The position numbers were made by a program, and so were the translations under genes. DNA of 64,000 nt from JBHBQE01 sp041776485 (lineage in GTDB: Bacteria; Bacillota; Clostridia; Lachnospirales; Lachnospiraceae): the NCBI GenBank assembly GCA_041776485.1, contig JBHBQE010000021.1, positions 33,366 to 97,365 of the forward strand, read 5' to 3'. Shown one piece after another: positions 1 through 8,652 of the stretch. Positions within the stretch are counted from its first letter, which is position 1; each line of letters starts with the position of its first letter. A model generated the notes under the pieces. That model was not told the origin of the DNA. It saw only the letters and a list, made by a program, of their open reading frames with translations, and ran no database searches.

Positions 1-807
1 TTTCAAATGGATGATAAAGGAAATATGGACAATATTGCAGGCTGTCCCGGAGATAACTATGCTCCTGAGGGACAGCTTTGGGGCAATCCTCTTTACAATT
101 GGAGCTATCACAGGGATACAGGGTATGCATGGTGGATTTTACGTATGGAAAAGGCTTTGGATCTGTATGATGTTGTTAGACTTGATCATTTTAGAGGGTT
201 TGATGAATATTTTTCCATACCTGCCAAGGATAAAAATGCGGAAAATGGTAAATGGATCCCCGGTCCGGGGATGGACTTATTCAATGTGTTAAAGGAAGAA
301 TTTGGAGATAGGCTTAGAGTGATTGCCGAGGATTTAGGCTTTTTAACTGATGGGGTCAGAAGACTGCGGCTTGAAAGCGGATTTCCGGGAATGAAGGTAT
401 TACAGTTTGCCTATGGTGGATATGCCGGTAATGAGTATCTTCCCCATCTTCATATACCGAATTCCGTTTGTTATACAGGAACCCATGATAACCAAACCAC
501 TTTAGGCTGGCTTACAGATAAAAGTACAGATAAAAAGGTTCTTCGGCATATTCTTGAATATCATGATATTGATAAAAGAATATCAGGGAAAGATCTGGTT
601 AAAAAGTTGGTAGCCATAGCCCATGCCTCTGTAGCAAATACCTGTATTATTCCTATGCAGGATTATCTATACTTAGATGATAGTGCCAGAATTAATATTC
701 CCTCTACAGTTGGAGGCAGGAATTGGAAATGGCGAATGAAAAGCTTGCCAGGTAAAAAACTTGCAGAGGAGATTTTTAGGCTGGTAAGGCTTTATGGCAG
801 AGGTTAA
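1..807 (+). CDS. malQ: 4-alpha-glucanotransferase (amylomaltase), 3' part
   Basis: This is the C-terminal part (268 codons) of a GH77 4-alpha-glucanotransferase, which moves alpha-1,4-glucan segments between maltodextrins in the cytoplasm. The frame is open from base 1, so the gene starts upstream of the window; the ATG at 7 is internal. Counting from that ATG, the GH77 catalytic triad is visible: nucleophile Asp60 in RLDHFRGF, acid/base Glu108 in IAEDLG, and Asp161 in GTHDNQ. The C-terminal end looks complete. It converges on the PBP gene with only 8 bp between the stop codons and no obvious terminator. The family is clear; its partners in glycogen or maltodextrin metabolism are outside the window. 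Confidence 0.95.
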   Translation, partial: FQMDDKGNMDNIAGCPGDNYAPEGQLWGNPLYNWSYHRDTGYAWWILRMEKALDLYDVVRLDHFRGFDEYFSIPAKDKNAENGKWIPGPGMDLFNVLKEEFGDRLRVIAEDLGFLTDGVRRLRLESGFPGMKVLQFAYGGYAGNEYLPHLHIPNSVCYTGTHDNQTTLGWLTDKSTDKKVLRHILEYHDIDKRISGKDLVKKLVAIAHASVANTCIIPMQDYLYLDDSARINIPSTVGGRNWKWRMKSLPGKKLAEEIFRLVRLYGRG

Positions 808-815
808 TACCGGAT

Positions 816-3401
816 CTATTCAGTCGGAGTAACTGGCGGTGTGGCAGGAGCGACATTAGTGGTGACTCCGGAATTATCCTGAGGTGCGGGTGTGGGAGCC
901 GGAGCAGGCGGAACAAATGCACCGTGGAAAGTGCATACCTGATTGGCGGCTTCACTGCTTATGGAAAATTCGGAATCGGCAGAACCTTCTGCAGCATCTA
1001 TAATAAATACTCCTGAAATAGCGGGACAATATGGTCCGGCTAATTGTCTGGTTTCAGCGCAAATAGTTAAGAGCACATGCTTGTCACATGGAGTTGTAGG
1101 TTCTGTTCCTGAGGCAAAATACTCTGTACGCACCGTGCTTCCTCTAGGGTCTCCCTCGCAAACGCCGGGAATTGCAAGCCCGCCTGATTTCATACAGGCA
1201 GTAGCCTTAACAATACCTGGAGGCATTTCAAAATCTTTATCCTCAAGTCCCTCATGGATTCTGCTCATTACAGCTTTCCAAATACGTTTGGAATATGCGG
1301 TGGACTTTTGTACTGCATTATCGTCAAATCCACCCCAGATTACACAGGTATAATATGGTGAATATCCTGCAAATAATGTATCTCTATTGGAGGTGGTGGT
1401 ACCGGATTTCCCTGCAAGGGTCATGCCGGAGAAATTAGCCGGCGTACCGGTTCCTGAGGTCATAACATCTTTCATTGCGTCTGTTAAAAGCCAGGCTGTT
1501 GTGGGCTTTAATACTTCTTTGGGAGTATCTGCCTCAGTATCCAAAATAACCTCTCCCGAATGGTCAATGACCTTGGTATAAAAGGACGGGCGGTTATATT
1601 CACCAAGATTTGCAATGGTTGCAAAGGCACCGCAAAGATCTATATTCTTAACTCCATATGTAATGCCGCCCAAGGCAAGGGATTGTACATTATCAGTGCT
1701 TTCCAGGGTAGTAATTCCCAAATCCTTGGCATATTGAAGTCCAAGTCCTGTACCTATTTCAGTAAGAGTTTTAACTGCCACAACATTTATGGAATGGGTA
1801 ATTCCTGTACGAATAGTAGTATATCCTCTGTATTGGTTATCATAGTTTCTAAGAGGTGTGCCGTTGGCATAGGTCATAGGTGAGTCATCAATGGCAGTGG
1901 CAAGAGTCATTTTTCCCGAGTCCAAAGCCGGCGCATAGCTTGCAATTATTTTAAATGTGGAGCCGGGCTGCCTGGTAATTCCGGTGGCTCTATTCAAGGT
2001 TCTGCTGGCAGTTTTATCTCCCCTGCCGCCAACAATAGCAGGAACCTGTCCGGTATATTGGTCAACTATACTTATTGCTACCTGAGGCTGTAATGTGATA
2101 TTTATTTTTTCACCGCCCTCAGGGATAGTATCTCCGGGAGCCATTACAGCAGCCTTGTATTCCTCTATCGCAGCAAGGGCATCCTCCTCTGATTTAAAGT
2201 TTATGCTATATTTTTTATTTTCGCTTTGATAATAGGATAGCATGGTTTGCTCACTATAATTTTTAACAGTATCGTCAGATGACTTGGTGGTAAGTCTGTA
2301 GGAAAAGGAATATAGAGGATTGGCATTGTAATTTTCCTGATTATTCACTTCTTCATCACATATTGCCTGTATAGCGGGATTTTGGGTGGAATATATTGTA
2401 AGCCCGCCGGAATACAGCTTGGAATATGCTTCTGACTCTGTAAGATTAAGCTTATTAATCAGGTCGTCTATTACCTGCTCGCATAATGCGTCAACAAAGT
2501 AGGAGGTGGTTGTGCTTTCAAGCTCGCTGTTTAATATGGCGATTCTGGAATAAACATCATCTGCCATAGCTTCGTCATACTCTTTTTTTGTGATAAATTC
2601 AAGCTTAAGCATATCATCCAATACTTTTTTTCGACGCTTTGTATTTTCATCGGGATTTTTAATAGGGTTGTACTTTGTAGGGTTTTGGGTTATTCCTGCG
2701 ATGACTGCACTTTCAGAAAGAGTTAAGTCAGAAACAGTTTTATTAAAATATCTAAGGGAAGCAGACTCCACTCCAAGGGTATTTTGTCCAAGGTTTATGG
2801 TGTTCAGGTAATTTTCGAGGATTACCTCTTTAGATATCTTTCGTTCTAATTGTAAGGCAAGATATTGCTCCTGTATTTTTCTTTCGACTCTTTCCTGGAG
2901 TCCCTTTTCAGAGGTCCAACCGGAAAAGTAATTATTTTTAAGAAGCTGCTGAGTAATTGTGGAAGCGCCCTGGGTAAAATTTCCGCCATTCAATATACCT
3001 GTAATACCTGCCCTGATAATACCTGCAGGGTCAATTCCGCTATGACTGTAGAACTTTTTATCCTCAATAGCAATAAAGGCATGTTGTAAATCTTTGGGGA
3101 TTTTATTTAAGGTGATATATTCTCTGTTTGCCCCTGTGGCAGCCAGTGTTTCTATTTCGTTACCGTTCACATCAAGCACGTGGGTTTTAAAACCCTCTGG
3201 GGATATATCCACATCCTCAATATCCGGACATTGGGAAATAAGCCCTCCTACATAAACCGCTGTAAAGCCTAAAACTATTGCTATTAAAATCAGAGACAGG
3301 GTGGTGAAAAATTTAAGAAAATGTATGCCGGCGCTGGTTCTTTTCTTTTTATTATTAAGTCGCTTATTTCTTCTGGAAACTTCCTTTTTCGTATAATTCA
3401 T
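816..3401 (-). CDS. Class A penicillin-binding protein (transglycosylase/transpeptidase, PBP1A type)
   Basis: An 861-residue bifunctional peptidoglycan synthase. It has a basic cytoplasmic N-terminus and one membrane anchor (about residues 29-54). The GT51 glycosyltransferase domain shows catalytic Glu113 in AIEDKKFYSHSG and the QGASTITQQLLKN motif at 144-156. The transpeptidase domain carries the three penicillin-binding motifs: S481-x-x-K484 in PGSTFK, SIN at 537-539 and KSGT at 665-668. The protein ends in a Pro/Ala/Thr-rich tail (about 830-861), like two other wall proteins in this window. It lies 25 bp downstream of the thiamine pyrophosphokinase gene on the same strand. All catalytic motifs are intact, so it should be active at the outer face of the membrane. 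Confidence 0.95.
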   Translation of the reverse strand: MNYTKKEVSRRNKRLNNKKKRTSAGIHFLKFFTTLSLILIAIVLGFTAVYVGGLISQCPDIEDVDISPEGFKTHVLDVNGNEIETLAATGANREYITLNKIPKDLQHAFIAIEDKKFYSHSGIDPAGIIRAGITGILNGGNFTQGASTITQQLLKNNYFSGWTSEKGLQERVERKIQEQYLALQLERKISKEVILENYLNTINLGQNTLGVESASLRYFNKTVSDLTLSESAVIAGITQNPTKYNPIKNPDENTKRRKKVLDDMLKLEFITKKEYDEAMADDVYSRIAILNSELESTTTSYFVDALCEQVIDDLINKLNLTESEAYSKLYSGGLTIYSTQNPAIQAICDEEVNNQENYNANPLYSFSYRLTTKSSDDTVKNYSEQTMLSYYQSENKKYSINFKSEEDALAAIEEYKAAVMAPGDTIPEGGEKINITLQPQVAISIVDQYTGQVPAIVGGRGDKTASRTLNRATGITRQPGSTFKIIASYAPALDSGKMTLATAIDDSPMTYANGTPLRNYDNQYRGYTTIRTGITHSINVVAVKTLTEIGTGLGLQYAKDLGITTLESTDNVQSLALGGITYGVKNIDLCGAFATIANLGEYNRPSFYTKVIDHSGEVILDTEADTPKEVLKPTTAWLLTDAMKDVMTSGTGTPANFSGMTLAGKSGTTTSNRDTLFAGYSPYYTCVIWGGFDDNAVQKSTAYSKRIWKAVMSRIHEGLEDKDFEMPPGIVKATACMKSGGLAIPGVCEGDPRGSTVRTEYFASGTEPTTPCDKHVLLTICAETRQLAGPYCPAISGVFIIDAAEGSADSEFSISSEAANQVCTFHGAFVPPAPAPTPAPQDNSGVTTNVAPATPPVTPTE

Positions 3402-3426
3402 AGTGGGATTATACCAAATTCATAAA

Positions 3427-4053
3427 TTATCTGTCAAAAATTCTAAAAAGCAATATTTTTCCCGACAGAACCTGAACCTTCGCCGTTTTCCCGGGTAACG
3501 GCTCATTGCTTATGCCGATGGGAAAATCCGGTTCTATAGTAAAGCAATCCAGTGGGTATAGAGCATTTTCGATAGATACAGTAGCCTTGCCATCTACTGT
3601 CATTAAGGAAAAATAGGGGAATTTATCGGAGATTAGAGCTGAACCCTCAGACACTAATTCAGTCTCGGAAAAATCATCTAAAAGCATAGCCTTGCTGTTG
3701 TTTTTAATAAGCATTAACATCAAAGAAATATTTGCTAAAGTATGATCAAGTCTGTTGCCAGACATACCTACAAGGAGAATATCCTTATAACCTCTGGCAA
3801 TAGCCACTTTAGCAGCATAAAAACTGTCGGTATCGTCCTTCATGCGGGGAAGTACAATAGTTTCTTCTTTAAAATTCTCTAGTTCGTGGGAGTCGAAATC
3901 ACCGACAATAAGATTGGGAGAAACACCAAGAGATTTCCTGTGAAACAGTCCGCCGTCACAGAAGATGAAATAGTCGTTTTCCCTTATATATGAGCAAATT
4001 CTGTCATAATTATTAATAGAGGAGGCACCTACCAAAACACATCGTTTTTTCAT
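3427..4053 (-). CDS. thiN: Thiamine pyrophosphokinase
   Basis: A 208-residue enzyme that converts thiamine and ATP to thiamine diphosphate. Visible family motifs are GDFDS (51-55), the acidic DDTD (73-76) and GNRLDH (99-104), followed by a beta-rich C-terminal thiamine-binding region. I chose the ATG at 4053 (MKKRCVLVG). A longer frame up to 4149 exists, but it adds 32 residues that overlap the divergent yigZ gene and would not resemble the family N-terminus. Only 25 bp separate this start from that of yigZ, so each promoter must lie partly within the other gene. The minus-strand PBP gene follows 25 bp downstream and may be co-transcribed. Confidence 0.9.
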   Translation of the reverse strand: MKKRCVLVGASSINNYDRICSYIRENDYFIFCDGGLFHRKSLGVSPNLIVGDFDSHELENFKEETIVLPRMKDDTDSFYAAKVAIARGYKDILLVGMSGNRLDHTLANISLMLMLIKNNSKAMLLDDFSETELVSEGSALISDKFPYFSLMTVDGKATVSIENALYPLDCFTIEPDFPIGISNEPLPGKTAKVQVLSGKILLFRIFDR

Positions 4054-4078
4054 AAAAAATATGTTAACATAACGTTTA

Positions 4079-4729
4079 ATGGAAAAGAAGCTATATGAAA
4101 TATATAAGCCTGCCGGCGCTGAAATTATAGTTAAAAAGTCTAAGTTCATCGGAGAGGTATTTTCAATAAAGTCAGATGATGAGGCAAATGATTTTATTTT
4201 GCAGACTAAAAAGAAATATTTTGACGCAAAACATCATTGCTTTGCCTATTGTCTGGGGGATACCGTAAACAGTATCAGGTTTTCTGATGATAAAGAGCCT
4301 TCTGGGACTGGTGGACGCCCTATATTGGAGGTAATACAGCAGGGGGATATGGTAAATACCCTGATTATAGTGACAAGGTATTTTGGCGGAATACTGCTGG
4401 GGACAGGGGGATTATGCAGAGCATATAGGGAGGCGGCAGGTCTTGCCCTTGATAATTCAGTTAGGCTGGAGAGAAAAGAGGGGGTAAAGGTATCAATTAA
4501 TATTCCCTATGAAATATACGGAAAAGTTGAAAATCTTCTTAAAGAAAAAGAGGCTGTAATACTAAATACTGATTATAGGGAATATGTTTCAGTGGAGTTT
4601 TTAACGGGAGAGGAAGGTGCCCTTCATCTTAAGAAAGCATTTACCGAAATTACCGCAGGTAATATTGATATTACCATAGGTGATAAGGTGAATTATGGGA
4701 CAGCTGATAATAGAGTCATTTGGCTATAA
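4079..4729 (+). CDS. yigZ: YigZ/IMPACT family protein
   Basis: A 216-residue member of the UPF0029/IMPACT family. The N-terminal UPF0029 domain carries the family signature DKEPSGTGGRPIL (71-83) and the TRYFGGILLGTGGL segment (99-112). The C-terminal half matches the small DUF1949 domain. The biochemical role of bacterial members is not settled; eukaryotic IMPACT is linked to translational control. The gene diverges from thiamine pyrophosphokinase and lies 23 bp upstream of metY. No special regulation is visible. Confidence 0.9.
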   Translation: MEKKLYEIYKPAGAEIIVKKSKFIGEVFSIKSDDEANDFILQTKKKYFDAKHHCFAYCLGDTVNSIRFSDDKEPSGTGGRPILEVIQQGDMVNTLIIVTRYFGGILLGTGGLCRAYREAAGLALDNSVRLERKEGVKVSINIPYEIYGKVENLLKEKEAVILNTDYREYVSVEFLTGEEGALHLKKAFTEITAGNIDITIGDKVNYGTADNRVIWL

Positions 4730-4752
4730 TCAGGTTATAGAAAGGGAAGGAT

Positions 4753-6027
4753 ATGAAACAGGACACAAAGTGTATTCATGCAGGTTATGCGCCTAAAAAC
4801 GGAGAATCACGTTTAACACCTATATTTCAGAGTACGACATTTAAGTATGACAGCTCTGAATATATGGCAAAGCTTTTTGATTTAGAGGCCAGCGGATACT
4901 TTTATTCCCGTCTGTCTAATCCAACCAATGATAATGTTGCTGCAAAAATATCGGCGCTTGAGGGCGGAACTGCGGCATTGCTTACTGCAAGCGGTCAGGC
5001 AGCTTCATTTTATGCAGTATTTAATGTTGCCTGTGTCGGCGATCATGTTCTGGTATCCTCTGAAATATACGGAGGTACCTATAATCTTTTTAATGTAACC
5101 ATGAGAAAAATGGGCATTGAATTTACATTCATAAGTCCAGATTGTTCTCGGGAGGAGCTGGATAAGGCTTTTAAACCCAATACAAAGGCGGTTTTTGCAG
5201 AAACCATATCTAATCCCTCGCTGGTGGTATTGGATATAGAAAAGTTTGCGGAGTCAGCCCATGATCATGGAGTACCTCTCATTGTGGACAATACCTTTGC
5301 AACCCCAATTAACTGCCAGCCATTTAAATGGGGCGCAGATATTGTGGTTCATTCCACCACCAAGTATATGGACGGACATGACGCAACTGTTGGGGGATGT
5401 ATAGTTGACTCCGGTAATTTTGACTGGAGCAGGCATGGGGATAAATTCCCGGAATTCACCACTCCTGACGAATCCTATCACGGAATAGTTTATGCTGAGA
5501 AATTCGGCAGGGAGGGTGCCTTTATTACTAAGGTTACCGCTCAGCTTATGAGAGATTTAGGGGCAATCCAGTCGCCAATGAATGCTTATATTCTAAATCT
5601 TGGATTGGAAACCCTACATCTTAGAATGAAAAGACACGTGGAAAATGCCCTTAAGGTTGCGGAATTTCTCTCAAATCATAGCGGAGTATCCTATGTGAAA
5701 TATCCGGGGCTTAAAGGGGATAAATATTATGACCTTGCCAAAAAATATGCTCCCAATGGAACCTGTGGAGTAATTTCCTTTGGCTTAAAGGCAGGCAGAG
5801 AGGGTGCCGATGAATTTATGGGAAAATTAAAAATAGCAATAATTGCCACCCATGTGGCAGACAGCCATACCATTATTTTGCACCCTGCAAATACCACCCA
5901 TAGACAGCTTTCCGGTGAAGAACTGAAAAAAGCGGGAGTGCCGGGGGATATGCTAAGGCTTTCTGTGGGGACGGAGGATGCCAGTGATATTATTAAGGAT
6001 TTGGACAACGCCATACCATTGTCGTAA
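4753..6027 (+). CDS. metY: O-acetylhomoserine sulfhydrylase / Cys-Met metabolism PLP enzyme
   Basis: A 424-residue PLP enzyme of the Cys/Met metabolism family (cystathionine gamma-synthase fold). The Schiff-base lysine is K204 in HSTTKYMDGHD. The length and the long insertion after the lysine region (FDWSRHGDKFPEFTTPD) fit O-acetylhomoserine sulfhydrylases better than shorter (about 400-residue) gamma-lyases, so the likely reaction is O-acetylhomoserine plus sulfide to homocysteine. Methionine gamma-lyase activity cannot be excluded. A good ribosome binding site (GGAAGG) precedes the ATG. The last codons (P-L-S-stop) are supplied by the first copy of the tandem repeat that follows, suggesting the repeat was inserted at or grew into the gene end. 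Confidence 0.88.
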   Translation: MKQDTKCIHAGYAPKNGESRLTPIFQSTTFKYDSSEYMAKLFDLEASGYFYSRLSNPTNDNVAAKISALEGGTAALLTASGQAASFYAVFNVACVGDHVLVSSEIYGGTYNLFNVTMRKMGIEFTFISPDCSREELDKAFKPNTKAVFAETISNPSLVVLDIEKFAESAHDHGVPLIVDNTFATPINCQPFKWGADIVVHSTTKYMDGHDATVGGCIVDSGNFDWSRHGDKFPEFTTPDESYHGIVYAEKFGREGAFITKVTAQLMRDLGAIQSPMNAYILNLGLETLHLRMKRHVENALKVAEFLSNHSGVSYVKYPGLKGDKYYDLAKKYAPNGTCGVISFGLKAGREGADEFMGKLKIAIIATHVADSHTIILHPANTTHRQLSGEELKKAGVPGDMLRLSVGTEDASDIIKDLDNAIPLS

Positions 6028-6281
6028 GCTAACGAAGGTAGGTTACGACTGCGCAACGCCCGGGACGAAGTCCATCTTTCAACGGCGTTGCCTCCTACAT
6101 TGTCGTAAGCTAACGAAGTGAGGTTATGACTGCGCAATGCCTGGGCGAAGCCCCCTTTCAATGGCATTGCCTCCTACATTGTCGTAAGCTAACGAAGTGA
6201 GGTTATGACTGCGCAATGCCTGGGCGAAGCCCCCTTTCAATGGCATTGCCTCCTACATTGTCGTAAGCTCATGAAGTGAAG
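6017..6281. repeat. Tandem structured repeat, 3 copies plus a partial fourth
   Basis: Copies start at 6017 (81 bp), 6098 (79 bp) and 6177 (79 bp); a truncated fourth copy starts at 6256 and fades out at about 6281, just before the next gene's start. Copies 2 and 3 are identical over all 79 bases. Each unit holds a chain of inverted repeats: GTCGTAA...TTA(C/T)GAC, then GCAA(C/T)GCC...GGC(A/G)TTGC enclosing a small GG(A/G)C-GAA-G(T/C)CC hairpin. Copy 1 differs from copies 2-3 by paired changes that keep the stems. The left edge overlaps the metY stop codon. The minus strand is open through the repeats and encodes a repetitive peptide, which I regard as spurious. Confidence 0.9.
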
Positions 6282-6290
6282 GGAAAAGCT

Positions 6291-7484
6291 ATGATAAATA
6301 ATAAATATAAGGATATGTTAAAGGCAAAGTCTGCCATTAGAGAACTTAGTGAATATGCGGCAGGTCTTGCCAAGGAAATAGGCTATGAAAATGTATTTGA
6401 TTTTACCCTTGGAAATCCCGGTGTGGAGCCGCCGGAGGAATTTGCCCGGGCGGTTAATGAGGTATACAATACCATGCCGCCCATGGAAATCCATGGTTAT
6501 AGTCCCACCAATGGTATTTTAAGTGTAAAAAAGGCAATTGCCGATTCTCTAAAAAATAGATTTAAATTGGATTATGCACCGGAGCATATTTTTCCCGCCA
6601 GCGGTGCGGCTGCGGCAATTTCACATGCTGTTAGAGCGGTAACAGAGCCGGGGGATAAGGTATTGGGCTTTGCCCCGTTTTTCCCGGAGTATATCCATTA
6701 TGTAGAGGGAAGCGGAGCAAGGTTTATTCCCGTACGTCCCGACTTAAACGATTTTATGCCGGATATGGCAGAGTTTAAAGGAGCTATAGACGAAAAAGTA
6801 TCTGCTGTGCTTATTAATTCTCCCAATAATCCCTCCGGGGTAATATACAGTGAAGAAGTATTGAGAGAGCTGTCAGAAATTCTAAGGGAAAAGGCAAGGG
6901 AATATAATCGCAGTATTTATCTGATTAGTGATGAGCCCTACAGAGAAATTTGTTATTTAGAGAATGGGGCACCCTATCCCTCAAAATACTATGACAACAC
7001 TATTTCCTGCTATTCCTTTTCTAAGAGTTTATCTCTGCCAGGGGAAAGGATAGGATATATTGCAGTTAACCCAAGGGCGGAAGATTCAGACATACTGGTA
7101 CCTGTATTTGGACAGATAAGTCGTGGTATCGGGCATAACTGCCCCACCTCTACCATGCAGCTTGCAGTGGCTAAAACTCTGGAATGTACCTCGGACTTGT
7201 CTGTATACGAAAAAAACAGAAATATGTTGTTTACTGAGCTTGTTAAGCTTGGGTTTGAGGTTGTAAAGCCCGATGGAACCTTTTATATTTTTGCCCGGGC
7301 ATTGGAAAATAATGCACTTAGCTTTTGCAAAAGGGCGTTAAAATATAATCTTGTGTTGGTGCCGTCAGATTCCTTTGGTGTTCCGGGATATTTTAGGATT
7401 GCGTATTGCGTTCCCACGGAAAAGGTGGAAAGGTCAGTAGCTGCCTTTAGGAAATTTGTAGAGGTGGAATATGGTGGAAATTAG
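6291..7484 (+). CDS. PLP-dependent aminotransferase, class I/II
   Basis: A 397-residue fold-type I aminotransferase. The PLP lysine is K245 in SFSKSLSLPGERIGY, preceded by the NSPNNPSG motif and the cofactor-binding SDEPYREI segment. The substrate cannot be assigned from sequence; an aspartate/aromatic-type enzyme is plausible. The start chosen is the ATG at 6291 with AAGGG just upstream; an upstream GTG at 6276 lies inside the truncated fourth repeat copy and has no ribosome binding site. The gene overlaps the following glycosyltransferase by 14 bp, so the two are probably translated together. Confidence 0.85.
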   Translation: MINNKYKDMLKAKSAIRELSEYAAGLAKEIGYENVFDFTLGNPGVEPPEEFARAVNEVYNTMPPMEIHGYSPTNGILSVKKAIADSLKNRFKLDYAPEHIFPASGAAAAISHAVRAVTEPGDKVLGFAPFFPEYIHYVEGSGARFIPVRPDLNDFMPDMAEFKGAIDEKVSAVLINSPNNPSGVIYSEEVLRELSEILREKAREYNRSIYLISDEPYREICYLENGAPYPSKYYDNTISCYSFSKSLSLPGERIGYIAVNPRAEDSDILVPVFGQISRGIGHNCPTSTMQLAVAKTLECTSDLSVYEKNRNMLFTELVKLGFEVVKPDGTFYIFARALENNALSFCKRALKYNLVLVPSDSFGVPGYFRIAYCVPTEKVERSVAAFRKFVEVEYGGN

Positions 7485-8376
7485 TCTTTGTATGATTGTA
7501 AAAAATGAGGAGGAAAATTTATCAGTCTGTTTAGACTGCCTAAAGGATATATGCGAGGAAATTATTATTGTAGATACCGGATCCACGGATTCTACAAAAT
7601 CTATTGCAAAAGAATATACAGATAAAATATATGACTTTACATGGATGGGAGATTTTTCAGAGGCAAGGAATTTTGCCTTTTCAAAGGCTACCAAAGAGTA
7701 TATTTACAGTGCTGATGCGGATGAATTTATAGATGAGGAAAATATAGAGAAATTTAAGGCATTAAAAGAGGTGTTAATTCCGGAAGTTGAGATAGTACAG
7801 ATGATTTATCTGGAAAATGGCATTAGGACAGTACTTAATTCCAATAGTGAGTTAAGACCCAAGCTGTACAGGAAAACAAGGAATTTTGTCTGGATAGATC
7901 CTGTACATGAAAGAGTACGTACTCTTCCGGTGGTGTATGACAGTGATATTGTAATAGAGCACAGACCGAAAACAGTACATGCCTCCAGAGATTTTAAACT
8001 GATTGAAAGGGCATATACCAAGCAGGGTACTCTTTCAAAGAATTTGTATGAAATGTATGCCAGAGAGGTATACAGATGGGGTGAGGCAGAGGACTTGGCA
8101 AGGGCTGACGATATATTTACCAGGGTTATGAATAGCGAAGTGATTGAAGAGGAATTATATGCAAAGCTATCCCTTGTATGCGCTAAAAGTGCCAGAGTAA
8201 ATAAGGATATTCCCTCTTTTATAAAGCATACCTCCAAGGTGCTTGGCATTTGTTTTTGTCAGGAAATATGCAGTGAATTGGGAGATTATTTTGCGTCTGT
8301 TGGCGATGATAAAGAAGCTGAATTTTGGCGCTATAACAAGGATAACGAAGCTAAACCCATACTTTCGGTTAAATAA
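7471..8376 (+). CDS. Family 2 glycosyltransferase (SunS/tetratricopeptide-associated type)
   Basis: A 301-residue cytoplasmic protein opening with the GT-A signature SLCMIVKNEEENLSVCLDCL. Next comes IIIVDTGSTDST, and then SADADEFID, where the DAD corresponds to the metal-binding DxD. The C-terminal part is helical and repeat-like (about 180-290), as in GT2 proteins with TPR-type tails. Such enzymes transfer sugars to proteins, peptides or envelope polymers; the acceptor here is unknown. It begins inside the 3' end of the aminotransferase gene (14 bp overlap). No membrane segment is seen. Confidence 0.85.
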   Translation: MVEISLCMIVKNEEENLSVCLDCLKDICEEIIIVDTGSTDSTKSIAKEYTDKIYDFTWMGDFSEARNFAFSKATKEYIYSADADEFIDEENIEKFKALKEVLIPEVEIVQMIYLENGIRTVLNSNSELRPKLYRKTRNFVWIDPVHERVRTLPVVYDSDIVIEHRPKTVHASRDFKLIERAYTKQGTLSKNLYEMYAREVYRWGEAEDLARADDIFTRVMNSEVIEEELYAKLSLVCAKSARVNKDIPSFIKHTSKVLGICFCQEICSELGDYFASVGDDKEAEFWRYNKDNEAKPILSVK

Positions 8377-8454
8377 TTTATAGCAATTGTTTAAAAAAAA
8401 TGATAGTATTTTTAAATGAAAAATATTGAATTTAAAATGGAAAGGGAGGGACTT

Positions 8455-8652
8455 ATGAAAGAAGGAGACATCCTTTCCATAACGGAATATGAATTGAGTA
8501 ATGCTTATTATTATGTATTAGGCAAATCCTATGCCATGTCAGGGAACATTCCCAAAACAGACAGGATAATGGGCAGAAAAGCCAAGGTATTGAAAATAGA
8601 GGAAACAGACAGAGGCTTTTATGTGACGGCACAAATAAGTGAGGATAGTTAA
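8455..8652 (+). CDS. Small hypothetical protein (65 aa)
   Basis: I do not recognise this 65-residue soluble protein. The ATG at 8455 was chosen because AAAGGGAGGG ends 4 bp upstream; an ATG at 8416 would add 13 residues but has no ribosome binding site. The sequence predicts a compact alpha/beta fold rich in charged residues, with a C-terminal strand-like segment (RGFYVTAQISE). Its TAA stop overlaps the ATG of the HD-GYP gene (TAATG), so the two are translationally coupled. That makes a role connected with the HD-GYP protein possible, but this is inference only. Confidence 0.7.
   Translation: MKEGDILSITEYELSNAYYYVLGKSYAMSGNIPKTDRIMGRKAKVLKIEETDRGFYVTAQISEDS

Noticed and set aside
4054..4149. 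Longer N-terminus of thiamine pyrophosphokinase
   Set aside because: It overlaps the divergent yigZ coding region and lacks family similarity and a ribosome binding site.
5727..6167. Minus-strand frame through the tandem repeats encoding a repeated peptide
   Set aside because: It reads across metY antisense and the repeats, has no ribosome binding site, and the stem-preserving changes argue for structure rather than coding.
6017..6281. CRISPR array
   Set aside because: Copies are directly adjacent with no unique spacers and units of about 79 bp.
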